NCBI GenBank assembly: GCA_963747535.1
Contig: CAVVFX010000002.1
Coordinates: forward strand, 1,116,001 to 1,180,000
DNA length: 64,000 bases
Source of the DNA: CAVVFX01 sp963747535
Lineage (GTDB): Bacteria > Acidobacteriota > Terriglobia > Bryobacterales > Bryobacteraceae
Direction: 5' to 3'
Part shown: piece by piece, positions 35,454 through 42,973 of the stretch
How positions within the stretch are numbered: position 1 is the first letter of the stretch
Layout: the number at the start of each line of letters is the position of its first letter
The notes under the pieces: model-generated
What the model saw: the letters and a program-made list of their open reading frames with translations, nothing else
Database searches by the model: none
Told to the model about the DNA's origin: nothing
Position numbers and translations under genes: made by a program

Positions 35454-36461
35454 ATGAGTTTCTTCTCGAAGCAGTTCATTGATGTAATCCATTGGACCGA
35501 GCCAGGTGAGGGCATCCTGGCCTATCGCTTTCCCATGGAAGATATGGAGATCCAGAACGGCGGTCAGTTGACGGTGCGCGATTCCCAAGCCGCCGTATTT
35601 GTCAACGAAGGCCAGATCGCCGACGTCTTCGGGCCGGGACTCTACACGCTCAACACCCACACCCTGCCCATCCTGACCTACCTGAACAATTGGGACAAAG
35701 CCTTCAAGTCCCCGTTCAAATCGGATGTGTACTTCTTCTCCACCCGCCTCCAGACCAATCAGAAATGGGGCACCGCGACTCCCATTACGATTCGCGACAA
35801 GGAGTTCGGCGCAGTGCGCATGCGGGCCTACGGAATCTACGCGTATCACGTCGAAGATCCCAAGGTCTTCTATCAGAAGGTGAGCGGGACCCGCGCAACG
35901 TATAACGTGGCCGATCTCGAGGGCCAGTTGCGCAACACCATCATCGGCCTCATGACCGATGCCTTCGCTTCCAGCAACGTCAGTTTCCTGGACATGGCCT
36001 CCAACCAGGCGCATCTCGGCCAACTCCTGCTGGCCACTGCCAAGCCCGGATTCGCTGACCTGGGCCTGTCCCTCGACACGTTCGTGGTCGAGAACATTTC
36101 TCTTCCCGACGAACTCCAGAAGCTCCTCGATCAGCGCATCGGTATGAACATGATCGGCGATATGGGCCGCTACACGCAATTCCAGGTGGCGCAGTCCCTG
36201 CCGATCGCCGCTGCCAATGAAGGCGGCGGAGCGGCCGGCGCAGGTGTGGGCCTGGGAGCAGGCTTCGCCATGGCGCAACAAATGATGGGCGCCATGCGGC
36301 CTCCCGCCCCATCCGCTCCAGAACCTCCGCCGCCACCCGCGCCGGCTTCTGCAGCGCCCGCGGCGGCCACGCCAGGCGCATCCAAATTCTGCATCAATTG
36401 CGGAAAATCGATGCCCAAGATCGCCAGATTCTGCCCCGAATGCGGCGGCGCGCAACAATAG
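35454..36461 (+). CDS. SPFH-domain protein with C-terminal zinc ribbon (YdjI-like)
   Basis: The protein has 335 residues, no signal and no strong membrane helix. Residues about 1-250 are an SPFH/band-7 domain (HWTEPGEGILAYRFPMEDME, VFVNEGQIADVFGPGLYTL, MRAYGIYAYHVEDPKVFYQK, LGLSLDTFVVENISLPDELQ). A Gly/Ala then Pro-rich linker leads to a zinc ribbon FCINCGKSM ... FCPECGG at the end. This matches YdjI of Bacillus, which works with PspA-like proteins at the membrane. It converges on two AIM24-like genes that also carry zinc ribbons, with 42 bases between stops. A membrane-associated scaffold role is inferred. Confidence 0.85.
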   Translation: MSFFSKQFIDVIHWTEPGEGILAYRFPMEDMEIQNGGQLTVRDSQAAVFVNEGQIADVFGPGLYTLNTHTLPILTYLNNWDKAFKSPFKSDVYFFSTRLQTNQKWGTATPITIRDKEFGAVRMRAYGIYAYHVEDPKVFYQKVSGTRATYNVADLEGQLRNTIIGLMTDAFASSNVSFLDMASNQAHLGQLLLATAKPGFADLGLSLDTFVVENISLPDELQKLLDQRIGMNMIGDMGRYTQFQVAQSLPIAAANEGGGAAGAGVGLGAGFAMAQQMMGAMRPPAPSAPEPPPPPAPASAAPAAATPGASKFCINCGKSMPKIARFCPECGGAQQ

Positions 36462-36467
36462 CGCCCG

Positions 36468-36496
36468 TAACACAGTCTTCAGTCTGTGCGTTTTGC
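36468..36496. terminator. Possible bidirectional terminator between convergent genes
   Basis: CACAG-N8-CTGTG followed by GCGTTTTG. Related GTAACACAG...CTGTGC sequences occur at 38514-38537 and 45036-45057, so it is also a dispersed repeat. Confidence 0.4.
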
Positions 36497-36503
36497 TGCC
36501 GTC

Positions 36504-37640
36504 TCACCAGCGCGTCTCGGTAGCATAAGAACATCCGGTCATATTCCTGGCTTCGCCCTCCACCGGCTCAAACACCGACTGAATCGCCACTCGCCCCGGC
36601 CCTGTCAACAGGAGCCAGACATACCGGTTGCTCCAATATCCCCACCCGCTGAACCCCGTGCTCGGATGCTCGAAGTGCAGCCGCATCTCGACGCGCGGAT
36701 CTTTGAAGACCAACGCCGTAGGTTTCACCAGGATATTCTGGCCGGCCGCGAGTTGGCGGACAAACACATTGCCGCCGGCATGCAACAGCAGCAGTCCCGG
36801 CGCTTGCGGCGCGAAGAACTTATCCATGTACATCCCGATCGGATAATGCGTTTCCGTCTCGTCGCCCTGGCGCGATTGGAGCCAGATATTGGTGGCAAAC
36901 CAGTCGTACTGCACATTGGCGGTCGCCGCCAGAAAAAGATGTTCGCGCACATCGACGGTTTCCCCGGGCTGCAGCGGCAGCGCGACCAATTCCCCGGGAT
37001 CGTCTTTTGAAAATGCGATATGCCCCGGACCCTGCGCCTGCGTCATGATCAACGGCATACCGGCAAACATCCGCTTCCACGCGCCTCTGAGCGACATGGC
37101 CGTGATGTTGACCTGCGGATCTTTCCACAGCAGCACGTGGTGGGAGAAGTAGACTCCGTCTTCCGCCGCCAGGTTCATATCGGCCACCGGAACGTACGCG
37201 CCTTCGATCTGGCAGAAGGATTTCCCGAACTGCAGCTTGGCCATGTCCTTGCGTGCCGGCAACTGCGCCCATCCCGATCGCGCCACGGTCGTGGGCATCC
37301 CCATCGAAGCGCCGCACCGCGGGCAATTCACCTGCCCGGCCGCGACCAGCGTCCCACACCACGAGCACTTGGTAGACCCACCTGCACCAGCAGTAGAGGC
37401 GCCTCCCACTGTAGGGCGGACGCCCTCGTCCGCTGCGGACGCGCTCGTCCGCATGGCGCCTGGCACCACGCCGGCCGGGCTCGTCGAAACAGAGACTGGA
37501 GGCGGAACCGCAGCAGGCGGAACCGCAGGCGCCGGAACCGCAGGAGGTGCAGCCGCCGCGGCCCGCTTCACCTGGCTCCCACAGCCGGCACAAAAATTCG
37601 CGTCATCCCCCAACCGCGACCCGCAATTCACGCAGAACAT
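36504..37640 (-). CDS. AIM24-like protein with two zinc ribbons
   Basis: The protein has 378 residues. Ribbon 1 is FCVNCG ... FCAGCG (2-21), then an Ala/Pro/Val-rich linker, ribbon 2 KCSWCG ... NCPRCG (91-110), and the AIM24 (TRAP-like beta) domain from about 135: FCQIEGAYVPVADMNL, YFSHHVLLWKDPQVNI, RMFAGMPLIMTQAQGPGHIA, GPGRVAIQSV. AIM24 is needed for inner-membrane architecture in yeast mitochondria; the bacterial role is unknown. Residues 62-77 of the linker are encoded by a palindromic repeat (37410-37452). It follows the second AIM24-like gene by eight bases, so they form one transcript. Confidence 0.84.
   Translation of the reverse strand: MFCVNCGSRLGDDANFCAGCGSQVKRAAAAAPPAVPAPAVPPAAVPPPVSVSTSPAGVVPGAMRTSASAADEGVRPTVGGASTAGAGGSTKCSWCGTLVAAGQVNCPRCGASMGMPTTVARSGWAQLPARKDMAKLQFGKSFCQIEGAYVPVADMNLAAEDGVYFSHHVLLWKDPQVNITAMSLRGAWKRMFAGMPLIMTQAQGPGHIAFSKDDPGELVALPLQPGETVDVREHLFLAATANVQYDWFATNIWLQSRQGDETETHYPIGMYMDKFFAPQAPGLLLLHAGGNVFVRQLAAGQNILVKPTALVFKDPRVEMRLHFEHPSTGFSGWGYWSNRYVWLLLTGPGRVAIQSVFEPVEGEARNMTGCSYATETRW
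37410..37452 (+). repeat. Palindromic repeat, family C, inside the AIM24-like gene
   Basis: GCGGACG-ccct-CGTCCGC followed at once by GCGGACG-cgct-CGTCCGC. The leader TGTAGGGCGGACGCCC matches an intergenic copy at 45957-45980. Here it is translated as linker residues of the AIM24-like protein. Confidence 0.7.
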
Positions 37641-37648
37641 ATGTCTCC

Positions 37649-38485
37649 CTATTCAGTCTTATGATGCACGTACATCGACTGGATCCCGATCCTGCCCGGC
37701 CCCGTCATCCGCGCCAGGCTCATATTCGTCCCGCCGAAAAATCCCGTGCCCAGCTTCTGAAACTCCACCTGCATGGTCACCGACGAATCCTTGTACAGGA
37801 ACGCGCCCGGCTCGACCATGATGCTTTCGCCCGCCGCCAGACGGCGTTCGAAGACATTCCCGTAACCGTGCAGGATCAGCAGCCCTGGTGTGCTCGTCGT
37901 AATAAAGCGGTCCATATACATGCCCTGGCCGCCGAACAGAATATTGGTCAGCCCCTTCACGCGGACAAAGGAATAGCCGATCTGGTGCGATGACAGCAGA
38001 AACGCATGTTCGCGCACATCCAGCTCCATACCCGGATGCAGCGGCAGCATAATCAGTTCTCCGGTGGCATCGCGCGAGAAAGCGATGCGGCCCGGCCCGG
38101 TGGCGACGCTGATCAGGAACGGCATGCCGGCGAAAGCCCGCTTCATGCCGCCGGCGAGCGGCATCAGCGTCAACGGCACGTGCGGCTCCTTCCACAACAT
38201 CACGTGGTGCTCGAAGAAGATCGAGTCGCCGGGCCCCAGGTTGATCTCCGCGGCCGGCACGATCTCGCCCTCCACCTGACAGGTGCTCGAGCTGAAGTGG
38301 ATCTCCGTCATGTCCCGGATCCGCGGCGCCTCGCGCCAACCCGATTCGCTCACCAGGTTGCGAATGTCGAGCGGAGCCCCGCAAGCGCTGCAGGAGAGCG
38401 CGGTCTTCGCGTTCATGCTCTGGCACCACTGGCATTGGATTCGTTCCAAAGGTTCGCCAACGGGCAGGTGAGCGGCGTCAGTCAT
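37649..38485 (-). CDS. AIM24-like protein with one zinc ribbon
   Basis: The protein has 278 residues. An N-terminal ribbon (CQWCQSMNAKTALSCSACG, about 18-36) precedes an AIM24 domain aligned motif by motif with the downstream paralogue: TCQVEGEIVPAAEINLGPGD, IFFEHHVMLWKEPHVPLTLM, RAFAGMPFLISVATGPGRIA, MLPLHPGMELDVREHAFLLS, LLILHGYGNVFERRLAAGES, GPGRIGIQSM. The first gene of the pair; the two arose by duplication. No signal peptide or membrane helix. Together with the SPFH gene it suggests a cytoplasmic, membrane-peripheral assembly. Confidence 0.85.
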   Translation of the reverse strand: MTDAAHLPVGEPLERIQCQWCQSMNAKTALSCSACGAPLDIRNLVSESGWREAPRIRDMTEIHFSSSTCQVEGEIVPAAEINLGPGDSIFFEHHVMLWKEPHVPLTLMPLAGGMKRAFAGMPFLISVATGPGRIAFSRDATGELIMLPLHPGMELDVREHAFLLSSHQIGYSFVRVKGLTNILFGGQGMYMDRFITTSTPGLLILHGYGNVFERRLAAGESIMVEPGAFLYKDSSVTMQVEFQKLGTGFFGGTNMSLARMTGPGRIGIQSMYVHHKTE

Positions 38486-38753
38486 CGAGAGTCCTCCGTC
38501 TTGCGATCATAACGTAACACAACCTTCGGTCTGTGCCTGGAAAGCCGCATACATCTCCCTGGATAATCACTTCTCTCCTGACAACCAGGACTTCGAGCGG
38601 CCCTTGCGCGATTCCAGTTTCATGCCGAGTTGGCACAAAGGGAGTTCGTTTCTTCGAGTTTTTTTGATTCGTGTTGATTCGTGTTCATTCGTGGCCCAAA
38701 GGTTTCGGAACTTCGAACCAATCCAGGTGCAATATCGTAATAGAGGTTACTCA

Positions 38754-39593
38754 ATGAGAACTATCCCAGTCGCAGCCATCCTTGTCGTCACCGTCGGAGC
38801 CTTCGGCCAGTCCGCAACTCCCGCTCCGGCCTTCGAAGTCGCGTCTATAAAGCAGGCCGTCCCGCCCGCCGACGGCCGGATCATGGTTCGCATGAATACT
38901 GACGCCGGCAGGCTGGACTACACCAACGTCAGTCTGCGGGACATCATCCGCGCAGCTTTCAAAGTGAGAAATGATCAGATCTCGGGACCCGACTGGCTGA
39001 GTTCGGAGCGCTATATCATCGCTGCCAAGTTTCCTGCCGGTGCCACCAAAGCCGATGTTCCAGCCATGCTTCAAACTCTCCTGGCCGATCGCTTCAAACT
39101 CGCCTTTCATAAGGACTCAAAGGTAGTCTCGATCTACGCCCTGGTTCAGGCCAAAGGGGGCGCGAAGCTGCAACCGGCCGACACTCCAGGCGGTATGCGG
39201 ATGATGATGGGGCCCAAAGGCCGTCACCTGACCGGCAAAGTAACTCTGGCCCAACTGGCGGATGCTCTCTCCAATATGGAGGATCGCCCCGTCCTCGATA
39301 TGACAGAGCTAAAGGGAGCCTTCGATATCGACCTCGAATTCACCTCTGAAAACGGACCGGAAGGTATGCGGCAAGGAATGCCCGGACCGGGTCCAGGCCT
39401 GGGACCGGGTCCAGGTCAAGGACCCGGCCAGGGAGGGCCCGCCGGTGAAGGCAGGCCGCATGACGAAAACGCCGATGCTCCCTCGCTCTTCACCGCCCTG
39501 CAAGAGAAGCTCGGACTTAGATTAGAGCCACGCAAAGCTCCCGTCGATCTCTACGTCATCGACCACGCGGAAAAGGCCCCCACCGAAAACTAG
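38754..39593 (+). CDS. TIGR03435-like secreted protein
   Basis: ATG 38754, with GAGG seven bases ahead, gives 279 residues with signal MRTIPVAAILVVTVGAFGQS. Family motifs are FEVASIKQA, LRDIIRAAFKVRNDQISGPD, WLSSERYIIAAKFPAGA, LLADRFKLAFHKDSKVVSIY, LADALSNMEDRPVLDMTELK and GAFDIDLEF. This family is expanded in Solibacter and relatives; its function is unknown. A Pro-Gly repeat linker (GPGPGLGPGPGQGPGQGG) precedes the last 55 residues, which keep the usual LQEKLGLRLEPRKAPVDLYV end. Confidence 0.85.
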   Translation: MRTIPVAAILVVTVGAFGQSATPAPAFEVASIKQAVPPADGRIMVRMNTDAGRLDYTNVSLRDIIRAAFKVRNDQISGPDWLSSERYIIAAKFPAGATKADVPAMLQTLLADRFKLAFHKDSKVVSIYALVQAKGGAKLQPADTPGGMRMMMGPKGRHLTGKVTLAQLADALSNMEDRPVLDMTELKGAFDIDLEFTSENGPEGMRQGMPGPGPGLGPGPGQGPGQGGPAGEGRPHDENADAPSLFTALQEKLGLRLEPRKAPVDLYVIDHAEKAPTEN

Positions 39594-39681
39594 CATCGAT
39601 CGTCATAGGTTAGAGACGACCACGTGCCTTACAAATCTTCACATTTTCGACTGGCGTAGCCTTCGTACACTTTAAACAGAG

Positions 39682-42600
39682 ATGTTCTCGAGATTACACT
39701 CACCATTCGTGGGGCGGCCAATCGTGGCCGCAGCCGGCTTTGAGCCGGCCGTCAGCCCCTTTCTTCGAGCCATCCTGATCGCTTGTCTGGCCGCCTCCGC
39801 ACTTTTCGCCGCGGAACATCATGGCCAGGTCCTGTTCGGCGGTCTGCCGGTTCCCGGCGCTACCATCACCGCGACGCAAGGCGACAAACGCCTCGTAGCC
39901 ATCACCGACCAGAAAGGCGCATACACCTTCAAGGACCTCCCCGATGGCGCCTGGAAACTTCAGGTCGAGATGCTTTGTTTCGCCACCATCACTCGCGACG
40001 TAGTTATCGCACCAGGCGCGCCCGATGCAATCTGGGACATGAAGCTCCTGCCGTTTGCCGAAATCCAGGCCGCCGCCGGCCCCCCGCCGAAACCGGAAGC
40101 TTCCAAACCCTCGCCGGCAACCGCAACCGCGCCGGTGTCCGCTGCACCGGAGGCCCCCGCGCCCGTGGCACGCAACAAATCTCGTGGCTCAAAATCGGCG
40201 GCCCAGTCCCCATCGAACCCTCAGAGCGGTTTCCAGCGCGCCGACCTGACCGCATCCGCCGACGGTGGCAAACTCACCGCGGACGCACCTGAAGCCAACC
40301 AGAGCGCAGCCGACGGGCTGCTCGTCAACGGCAGCGTGAACAATGGAGCCGCTTCACCCTTCGCGCAAGCTCCGGCATTCGGCAACAACCGCAAGGGAGG
40401 AAGGTCGCTTTATACGGGCGGCGTTGGCATCACCTTGGACAATGCTTTTCTCGATGCGCGCTCATTTTCATTGACCGGTCAGGACACGCTCAAACCGGCG
40501 TACAACCACATGACCGGCTTCGCGTCCTTCGGCGGTCCGCTGTACATTCCGCATCTCATGAAGCCGAGCCAGAACCCAATCTACTTCTTCGCCGGATATC
40601 AATTTATGCGCAACCGCAACGCCAATACGCTAACCGGCCTGATGCCGACCGCGGCGGAGCGATCGGGAGATTTCTCTCAGGCCACCAATCCTCTCGGTCT
40701 CCCGCTCTCCTTCATCGATCCCACCACCCAGGCGCCGTTCCCCGGCAACGTCATTCCGCAAAGCCGCATCAGCACGCAGGCCGGCGACCTCCTGAAGCTC
40801 TATCCGTTACCGAACTTTCCCGGCAGCAGCCGCTACAACTACCAGATCCCGAGCGTCGGCGTCAGCAATTCCGACGGCGTGCAAACCAATCTGAACAAGA
40901 CCTTCAGCATGAAGGACCAGGTCTTCGGCAGTTTCGGCTATCAGCACACCGACGGGACCACCCCCAACATCTTCGACTTCGTCGATACCAGCGAAACGCA
41001 GGGTTTGAGCGCCAGCGTCAATCTGAATCACCGTTTCACCAACCGGTTTTTTGCGCGCCTCGGGCTCCAGTACAGCCGCTACTCATCCCGCACCACGCCG
41101 TACTTCGCCAATCGCCAGAATATTTCCGGTGAGGCTGGCATCATGGGCAACAATCAGGAACCCTTGAATTGGGGACCCCCGAGTCTTTCTTTCTCCAGCG
41201 GAATCACCGGCCTCACCGATGGCCTGCAGGATTTTGCCCGCAATCAAACCACCGCATTCTCTTACAGTTCGTTCTGGAATCACCGCAACCACAATGTGCA
41301 ATTCGGCGGAGACTTCAAGAAGTTGCAATTCAACGACCTCTCGCAACAGAATCCGCGCGGCCGTTTCGGTTTCACCGGCGCAGCCACTCAGGCCGGACAG
41401 TTGGGTACCGGCTCCGACTTTGCCGACTTCCTGCTCGGTGTACCGGACACCAGCGCTCTCGCCTTCGGCAACGCGGATAAGTATTTTCGAACCTCCTCCT
41501 ACGACGCCTTCTTCGTCGACGACTGGCGCGTCAATTCAGGCTTGACCGTGAACGTGGGTGGACGCTGGGAGTACAGCGCTCCGGTTACCGAGAAGTACGG
41601 CCGCCTCGTGAATCTCGACATCGCGCCCGGCTACACGGCGGTAACGCCGGTTGTAGCCAGCGATCCCGTCGGACCCCTGACCGGACAGCGATATCCCGAT
41701 TCGCTGGTTCAGCCCGACAAGCACGCGCTGCAACCGCGCATTGGAATCGCCTGGCGCCCTCTACCTGCCTCGTCGCTGATCGTTCGCGCCGGATACGGCA
41801 TCTACTACAACACCTCGGTTTACCAGTCCATCGCCACGCAGATGGCCCAGCAATCGCCGCTCTCCAATAGTTTCAGCGTACAAAACAGTCCTGCCGACCC
41901 GCTCACGCTGGCCAACGGCTTCATCGCCTCGAAAACCATCACGGCCAACACTTTCGCTATCGATCCGAACTTTCGTATCGGTTACGCGCAAAACTGGAAT
42001 GTCCTGATCCAGCGCGACCTACCCGGCGCCCTGATTATGACCGTAACTTACCTCGGCATCAAGGGGACGCGCGAGCAACAGGAATTCCTGCCCAACACCT
42101 ATCCCGCCGGTGCCGCGAATCCTTGCCTCGCCTGTCCGGCAGGCTATGCTTACCTCACCTCCAACGGCAATTCCGCGCGCGAAGCCGGCCAGTTTCAGTT
42201 GCGCCGCCGGCTTCACAACGGTTTAACGGCGAGCCTGCAGTACACCTACTCGAAAGCGATTGACGACGCCTCGCTCGGCGGTCGCGGTCAAGGCACTGCG
42301 GTGATCGCCCAGAACTGGCTGGACCTCGGCGGCGAGCGCGGGCTTTCCACCTTCGATCAACGTAATTTATTGAGCGTGTCTACGCAGTACACTACCGGGA
42401 TGGGAGCCGCCGGAGGAACGCTGCTGTCCGGTTGGAGAGGCGCACTTTATAAAGAGTGGACCTTTACCACCCAGATCACCGCCGGAAGCGGCTTGCCGCA
42501 GTCGCCCATTTACGTGGCGTCGGTGCAGGGTACGGGTGTCCTGGGTACCATCCGTCCGGAATATACCGGAGCCGGGCTCTATTCCGCACCTTCGGGCCTG

Positions 42601-42885
42601 TACCTGAATCCGGCCGCCTATGTCGCACCCCTTCCCGGCCAATGGGGAAATGCGGCCAGGGACTCCATCACCGGCCCCGCGCAATTTTCCCTGAACGCGT
42701 CGCTGAGCCGCACCTTCCGGCTAAACGATCGTTTCAGCGCGGACCTCCGCCTCAATGCGAACAACGTCTTGAACCACGTCAATTACTCCACGTGGAACAC
42801 CAGCGTCAATAGCGCGCAGTTCGGTCTTCCAACCGCCGCCAACGCCATGCGAACCGTGCAGGCCAGTCTGCGAGTGAGGTTCTAA
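39682..42885 (+). CDS. TonB-dependent receptor (Oar-like) with carboxypeptidase-regulatory domain
   Basis: The protein has 1067 residues. A regulatory beta-sandwich (GQVLFGGLPVPGATITATQG, GAYTFKDLPDGAWKLQVEML) precedes a Pro/Ala linker, a plug-like region (FSLTGQDTLKPAYNHMTGFA) and a long barrel with aromatic strands and DDWRVNSGLTVNVGGRWEYS, RNLLSVSTQYTTG, ending QASLRVRF with terminal Phe. Such receptors import or bind large ligands across the outer membrane using TonB. The only usable start, ATG 39682, puts a family B repeat (39709-39750) between the Met and the hydrophobic signal core (ILIACLAASALFAAE), adding about 20 residues to the n-region. Ligand unknown. Confidence 0.85.
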   Translation: MFSRLHSPFVGRPIVAAAGFEPAVSPFLRAILIACLAASALFAAEHHGQVLFGGLPVPGATITATQGDKRLVAITDQKGAYTFKDLPDGAWKLQVEMLCFATITRDVVIAPGAPDAIWDMKLLPFAEIQAAAGPPPKPEASKPSPATATAPVSAAPEAPAPVARNKSRGSKSAAQSPSNPQSGFQRADLTASADGGKLTADAPEANQSAADGLLVNGSVNNGAASPFAQAPAFGNNRKGGRSLYTGGVGITLDNAFLDARSFSLTGQDTLKPAYNHMTGFASFGGPLYIPHLMKPSQNPIYFFAGYQFMRNRNANTLTGLMPTAAERSGDFSQATNPLGLPLSFIDPTTQAPFPGNVIPQSRISTQAGDLLKLYPLPNFPGSSRYNYQIPSVGVSNSDGVQTNLNKTFSMKDQVFGSFGYQHTDGTTPNIFDFVDTSETQGLSASVNLNHRFTNRFFARLGLQYSRYSSRTTPYFANRQNISGEAGIMGNNQEPLNWGPPSLSFSSGITGLTDGLQDFARNQTTAFSYSSFWNHRNHNVQFGGDFKKLQFNDLSQQNPRGRFGFTGAATQAGQLGTGSDFADFLLGVPDTSALAFGNADKYFRTSSYDAFFVDDWRVNSGLTVNVGGRWEYSAPVTEKYGRLVNLDIAPGYTAVTPVVASDPVGPLTGQRYPDSLVQPDKHALQPRIGIAWRPLPASSLIVRAGYGIYYNTSVYQSIATQMAQQSPLSNSFSVQNSPADPLTLANGFIASKTITANTFAIDPNFRIGYAQNWNVLIQRDLPGALIMTVTYLGIKGTREQQEFLPNTYPAGAANPCLACPAGYAYLTSNGNSAREAGQFQLRRRLHNGLTASLQYTYSKAIDDASLGGRGQGTAVIAQNWLDLGGERGLSTFDQRNLLSVSTQYTTGMGAAGGTLLSGWRGALYKEWTFTTQITAGSGLPQSPIYVASVQGTGVLGTIRPEYTGAGLYSAPSGLYLNPAAYVAPLPGQWGNAARDSITGPAQFSLNASLSRTFRLNDRFSADLRLNANNVLNHVNYSTWNTSVNSAQFGLPTAANAMRTVQASLRVRF
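39709..39750 (+). repeat. Palindromic repeat, family B (copy 3), in the receptor N-terminus
   Basis: GTGGGGCGGCCAATCGTGGC, then GCCGGCTttgAGCCGGC. Hairpins GGCCA-atcg-TGGCC and GCCGGCT/AGCCGGC. Translated as GRPIVAAAGFEPAV within the receptor. Confidence 0.75.
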
Positions 42886-42920
42886 CCATGCGACCAGCCC
42901 CGCCAAACAGCAGTCATCAC

Positions 42921-42973
42921 CCCCGTGGGGCAGACTATCGTTTTTTGTGGTCTGCCCGGCTGCGCTAGCAGCC
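42921..42973 (+). repeat. REP-like two-hairpin repeat, family A (copy 6)
   Basis: CCCCGTGGGGCAGACTATCG, T6 loop, TGGTCTGCCC, then GGCTGCgctaGCAGCC. It fills the gap between the receptor and VWA genes and contains the GTG from which the VWA frame opens. Confidence 0.8.

Noticed and set aside
38640..38700. Repeated ATTCGTG units upstream of the TIGR03435-like gene as regulator sites
   Set aside because: Three short imperfect direct repeats (GATTCGTGTT-like) in a T-rich run; too little to call an operator. The 38486-38753 gap holds no gene.
42888..42968. Alternative VWA start at ATG 42888
   Set aside because: Its frame differs from the VWA frame and ends at a TAG in the repeat's second hairpin.
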